This document shows positions 41,573 through 42,150 of a stretch of 42,150 nt of DNA, piece by piece. Position 1 is the first letter of the stretch. Each line of letters begins with the position of its first letter. Where the stretch lies: positions 1-42,150 of the forward strand of contig JALEKD010000029.1 in assembly GCA_022769285.1 (NCBI GenBank), given 5' to 3'. The position numbers were made by a program, and so were the translations under genes. This DNA is from Prevotella sp. GTDB taxonomy: Bacteria; Bacteroidota; Bacteroidia; Bacteroidales; Bacteroidaceae. The notes beneath the pieces were generated by a model, which saw nothing but the letters and a program-made list of their open reading frames with translations, had not been told where the DNA came from and made no database searches.

Positions 41573-42150
41573 TTAATTTGTTAATATATAGTTATTATTT
41601 AAGATAAATTTCATTTCACTTTTTATATCCTCCACATCCGCAGATGGAACTTTTACTTTCTTCCGCAAAATCTGAAGAGCCAGCTTCCTTGCCTCCTGTT
41701 GCAAGTCTTGTTTCTGTTTCACTTGTACCAACTGATAGAGAGGTTCAAAACGCGATGGACACATATTGTGGGCTTGCATGAGGCATTGCTCTGCTTGCAC
41801 GTATTCTCCCAACTCTATATAGTTAAGCCCCAACAAGAGTTCAAGGTCATAATCTGCCCAATAGTTAGTACATTCTTGTGCAATGGCCATCGACCTTTGG
41901 TATTGTCCATGCAAATGGAGTTCCACAGTTGTATCTTTAGCAATGTCCGCCATCTCTGCCTGTTTTTCAAAAGTGTGGCGATATACCTTGGGAAGTTTAT
42001 GGTCGGGGTGGAAGCCGAAATGGTCACCAAGACGTTCATTTAGTCCGAAAGGGAGAAAAGTGTTGTCACCCGTAAAGACTACTCCCCACGAGTGACCCAT
42101 AGAACTATTACCCCACTGGGGGACGAAATCGATGGTAGACGGAATACCCA
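41573..42150 (-). CDS. Transglutaminase-like domain joined to a C-terminal TPR segment (partial, 5' end outside window)
   Basis: The frame is open to the window edge: upstream of the first in-window Met it continues GIPSTIDFVPQWGNSSMGHSW. That is the end of a transglutaminase-like core, with the catalytic His in MGHSW, followed by NERLGDHFGF and KLPKVYRHTF, phrases usual in Bacteroidetes transglutaminase-like proteins. After KDTTVELHLHGQ the sequence becomes a TPR-like tail (ECTNYWADYDLELLLGLNYI, then ELGEYVQAEQCLMQAHNMCP, then SRFEPLYQLVQVKQ ... ILRKKVKVPSADVEDIKSEM). This tail closely resembles the C-terminal end of Bacteroidetes O-antigen-ligase-family proteins. The gene thus appears chimeric. 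At least 192 residues are in the window. Confidence 0.82.
   Translation of the reverse strand, partial: GIPSTIDFVPQWGNSSMGHSWGVVFTGDNTFLPFGLNERLGDHFGFHPDHKLPKVYRHTFEKQAEMADIAKDTTVELHLHGQYQRSMAIAQECTNYWADYDLELLLGLNYIELGEYVQAEQCLMQAHNMCPSRFEPLYQLVQVKQKQDLQQEARKLALQILRKKVKVPSADVEDIKSEMKFILNNNYILTN

Noticed and set aside
1..42150. CRISPR array, tRNA, rRNA or intact insertion sequence
   Set aside because: I saw no regularly spaced identical repeats, no cloverleaf-like sequence with CCA-type end, and no transposase reading frame. A tRNA or small-RNA scan was not possible here, so a small RNA could be missed.

Overview
The window looks like chromosomal DNA of a Bacteroidales bacterium, probably Prevotella-like. 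The evidence is repeated Bacteroidetes-type promoters (TTTG, 19 bp, TAnnTTTG), the long two-part form of IspG, the DUF4254/glycosyltransferase-9 pair, GH3-family and DUF4886 proteins, and weak Shine-Dalgarno sequences. Most of the window is GC-rich. The last ~1.7 kb (about 40430-42150) is clearly AT-richer and looks acquired or rearranged. I saw no rRNA, tRNA, CRISPR array or intact insertion sequence.

Layout. 1-2902 (+): end of an unknown gene, lgt (lipoprotein maturation), and a secreted protein with two sulfatase-modifying-factor folds. 2981-9989 (-): a probable operon GH3-like adenylating enzyme > Ig-like lipoprotein > DUF3108 protein > mutS; a perfect 22-bp hairpin separates it from the converging upstream gene. 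10505-13073 (-): acpP > fabF > rnc, fatty-acid synthesis plus RNase III. 13523-15171 (+): DUF4254 and a heptosyltransferase-like GT9, a surface-glycan pair. 15581-18339 (+): conserved hypothetical, rpoN and a PAP2-like membrane protein. 18415-21267 (+): a restriction-modification system made of a PD-(D/E)XK-type nuclease and one polypeptide with two different adenine methyltransferase domains. 21296-24472 (+): purE, ispG and a DUF4886 SGNH hydrolase, with overlapping reading frames.

24803-31389 holds a 53-residue rubredoxin (-), then a ribose/nucleoside-salvage cluster: a LacI-type regulator (-) divergent from a ribokinase, a GRP/RhaT-type sugar permease and two tandem secreted ADP-ribosylglycohydrolase-family proteins (+). 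No SusC/SusD pair accompanies it. The likely flow is extracytoplasmic release of a ribosyl compound, uptake by the permease, phosphorylation by the kinase, and control by the LacI protein. 31635-33351 (+) carries a CrcB fluoride channel and a PfkB-type kinase. 33348-35616 (-) is a glycosyltransferase > glycosyltransferase > ABC ATPase operon. 35819-39656 (+) has a superfamily 1 helicase, a small conserved protein and a MATE transporter. 39672-40415 (-) is a YitT-like membrane protein. The end of the window (-) contains a secreted unknown protein and the 3' part of a gene that joins a transglutaminase-like domain to a C-terminal TPR segment; a broken second copy of the TPR segment lies at about 40480-40636.

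The strongest candidates for something new are the fused alpha/beta-class dual methyltransferase R-M system, the SusCD-less ribose cluster with duplicated ADP-ribosylglycohydrolases, the transglutaminase-TPR chimera with its broken partial copy, and families of intergenic repeats that carry promoters, including tandem promoter modules present in swapped order at two loci.
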